Assembly: GCA_008508345.1 (NCBI GenBank)
Contig: QNGE01003623.1
Span: 1 to 64,000, forward strand
Reading direction: 5' to 3'
From: Paragonimus westermani
Lineage: Eukaryota; Platyhelminthes; Trematoda; Plagiorchiida; Troglotrematidae
DNA: 64,000 bases
Both the position numbers and the translations under genes were made by a program. The first letter of the stretch is position 1; each line of letters opens with the position of its first letter. Under the pieces are notes generated by a model that did no database searches, was not told the DNA's origin, and saw only the letters and a list, made by a program, of their open reading frames with translations. Below are positions 63,227 to 64,000 of the stretch, one piece after another.

Positions 63227-64000
63227 CCCATAAGTATCTCACGGGAGCCAATAGAGACCACCAACCACAACGAGTCTTCGAGTTTATGAAGACTCATCAA
63301 CTGTCACTGCGGAGAACTGTCTTTTAGGTGAATGATGCATTCACCACCTCGTCATGTGAGACGATCCCTACGAAACAGGTGATACCATACGATACTCATA
63401 TGACTGTGTGGAGTATCAGGGGAGCACGACGTCTCAGTCACGAGAGGGTTATGATGACTAAATATGATGACAGAGGATTTAAAAATGTGCATCTTACCAA
63501 CCATTTATCTTGCACTCATGAGTAATAAACTAATAGCATTCTTTTTGTTAGACATAACATTTAAACTGTTGAAGAACATCATGACAGAAGGGGCAGCTGC
63601 TCTACAAAATACCTGATCTGAGGAATGTACCAAATTTTTGCTCATATGTGAGTGGATGTCGCATCGGTTTGACTCCAAGATCGAATATGATGCAAGAGTG
63701 TCATTATTACAGCATGACTGGGTGTGACATGGGGAGGAGGGCCAGGTGGTGATGGATGAAGTATCAAGGGGTGCACCAACAAATGAATAGTCTGGTGGAC
63801 ATTTCAGTTGTTGCAATAATCAGGTGAGGACGTACTTGTCGGGGTATACATATTAGGGGATTGGTTCATTTTAGCACAAAAATATTGCGGAAGAGGATGA
63901 GTTACTACGGGACTGTTTGAAGATGGATGATAACCCTGCCCCATGGTGAAGTAGTGGGCTGGCTTGAGAGCAATGGGGAAGAAATTGTGCATTTTTACCT
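63227..64000. other. No gene recognised
   Basis: A 103-codon minus frame (63,505-63,816), rich in Ser, Cys and Pro, shows no motif. Being directly upstream of the decayed RT on the same strand it may be older LINE sequence, but nothing supports this directly. Confidence 0.4.

Noticed and set aside
1..64000. CRISPR array, bacterial operon, integron or prophage.
   Set aside because: No regularly spaced repeats, no operon-like frames and no bacterial genes; the content is eukaryotic retroelements in low-gene sequence.

Overview
The window looks like repeat-rich intergenic DNA from a large animal genome, most likely a parasitic flatworm (trematode or cestode). The flatworm call is an inference from the mix of repeats: CR1/Jockey-like and RTE-like LINEs, a Mag/K02A2.6-like Ty3/gypsy element, a GIY-YIG Penelope-like element and tRNA-derived SINEs. 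It also rests on how closely the RTE-like frames resemble endonuclease-reverse transcriptases I associate with flatworms. There are no operons, no bacterial-type genes, no convincing tRNA or rRNA genes, and no host gene I can defend. Nearly every long open frame belongs to a retroelement, and all of these are damaged.

Layout. 1-180: SINE copy. 181-10,669: no gene, with weak tRNA-like SINE remnants near 5.5 and 9.1 kb. 10,670-13,075 (+): a very old CR1/Jockey-like LINE, readable only by stitching frames. 15,175-15,582: a 204-bp tandem duplication with a tRNA-like promoter. 17.5 kb: SINE scrap. 22,620-26,780 (-): a nearly full-length, younger CR1/Jockey-like LINE with two ORFs and a countable set of lesions. 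31,373-31,600 (-): the best SINE copy, inverted relative to the one at position 1. 31.75-40.3 kb: no gene. 41,459-43,808 (+): Penelope-like element with RT and GIY-YIG endonuclease. 45,020-47,620 (-): RTE-like LINE with endonuclease and RT.

From 51.9 to 63.2 kb the minus strand carries a dense run of retroelements. In order of decreasing coordinate these are a decayed LINE RT (63.2-62.46), a LINE RT (61.98-60.5) that runs in frame into a gypsy RT, the rest of that decayed gypsy pol (60.5-58.1), a second RTE-like LINE (56.7-55.15), and directly after it a much better preserved gypsy element (55.14-51.97).

The most unusual structures are the two junctions at about 60.50 kb and 55.15 kb. At each, a LINE has lost its 3' part and a gypsy element has lost its 5' part at the same point on the same strand. 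Neither ordinary LINE insertion (which keeps the 3' end) nor ordinary LTR insertion (which keeps both LTRs) predicts this. At 60.5 kb the reading frame is continuous across the junction.
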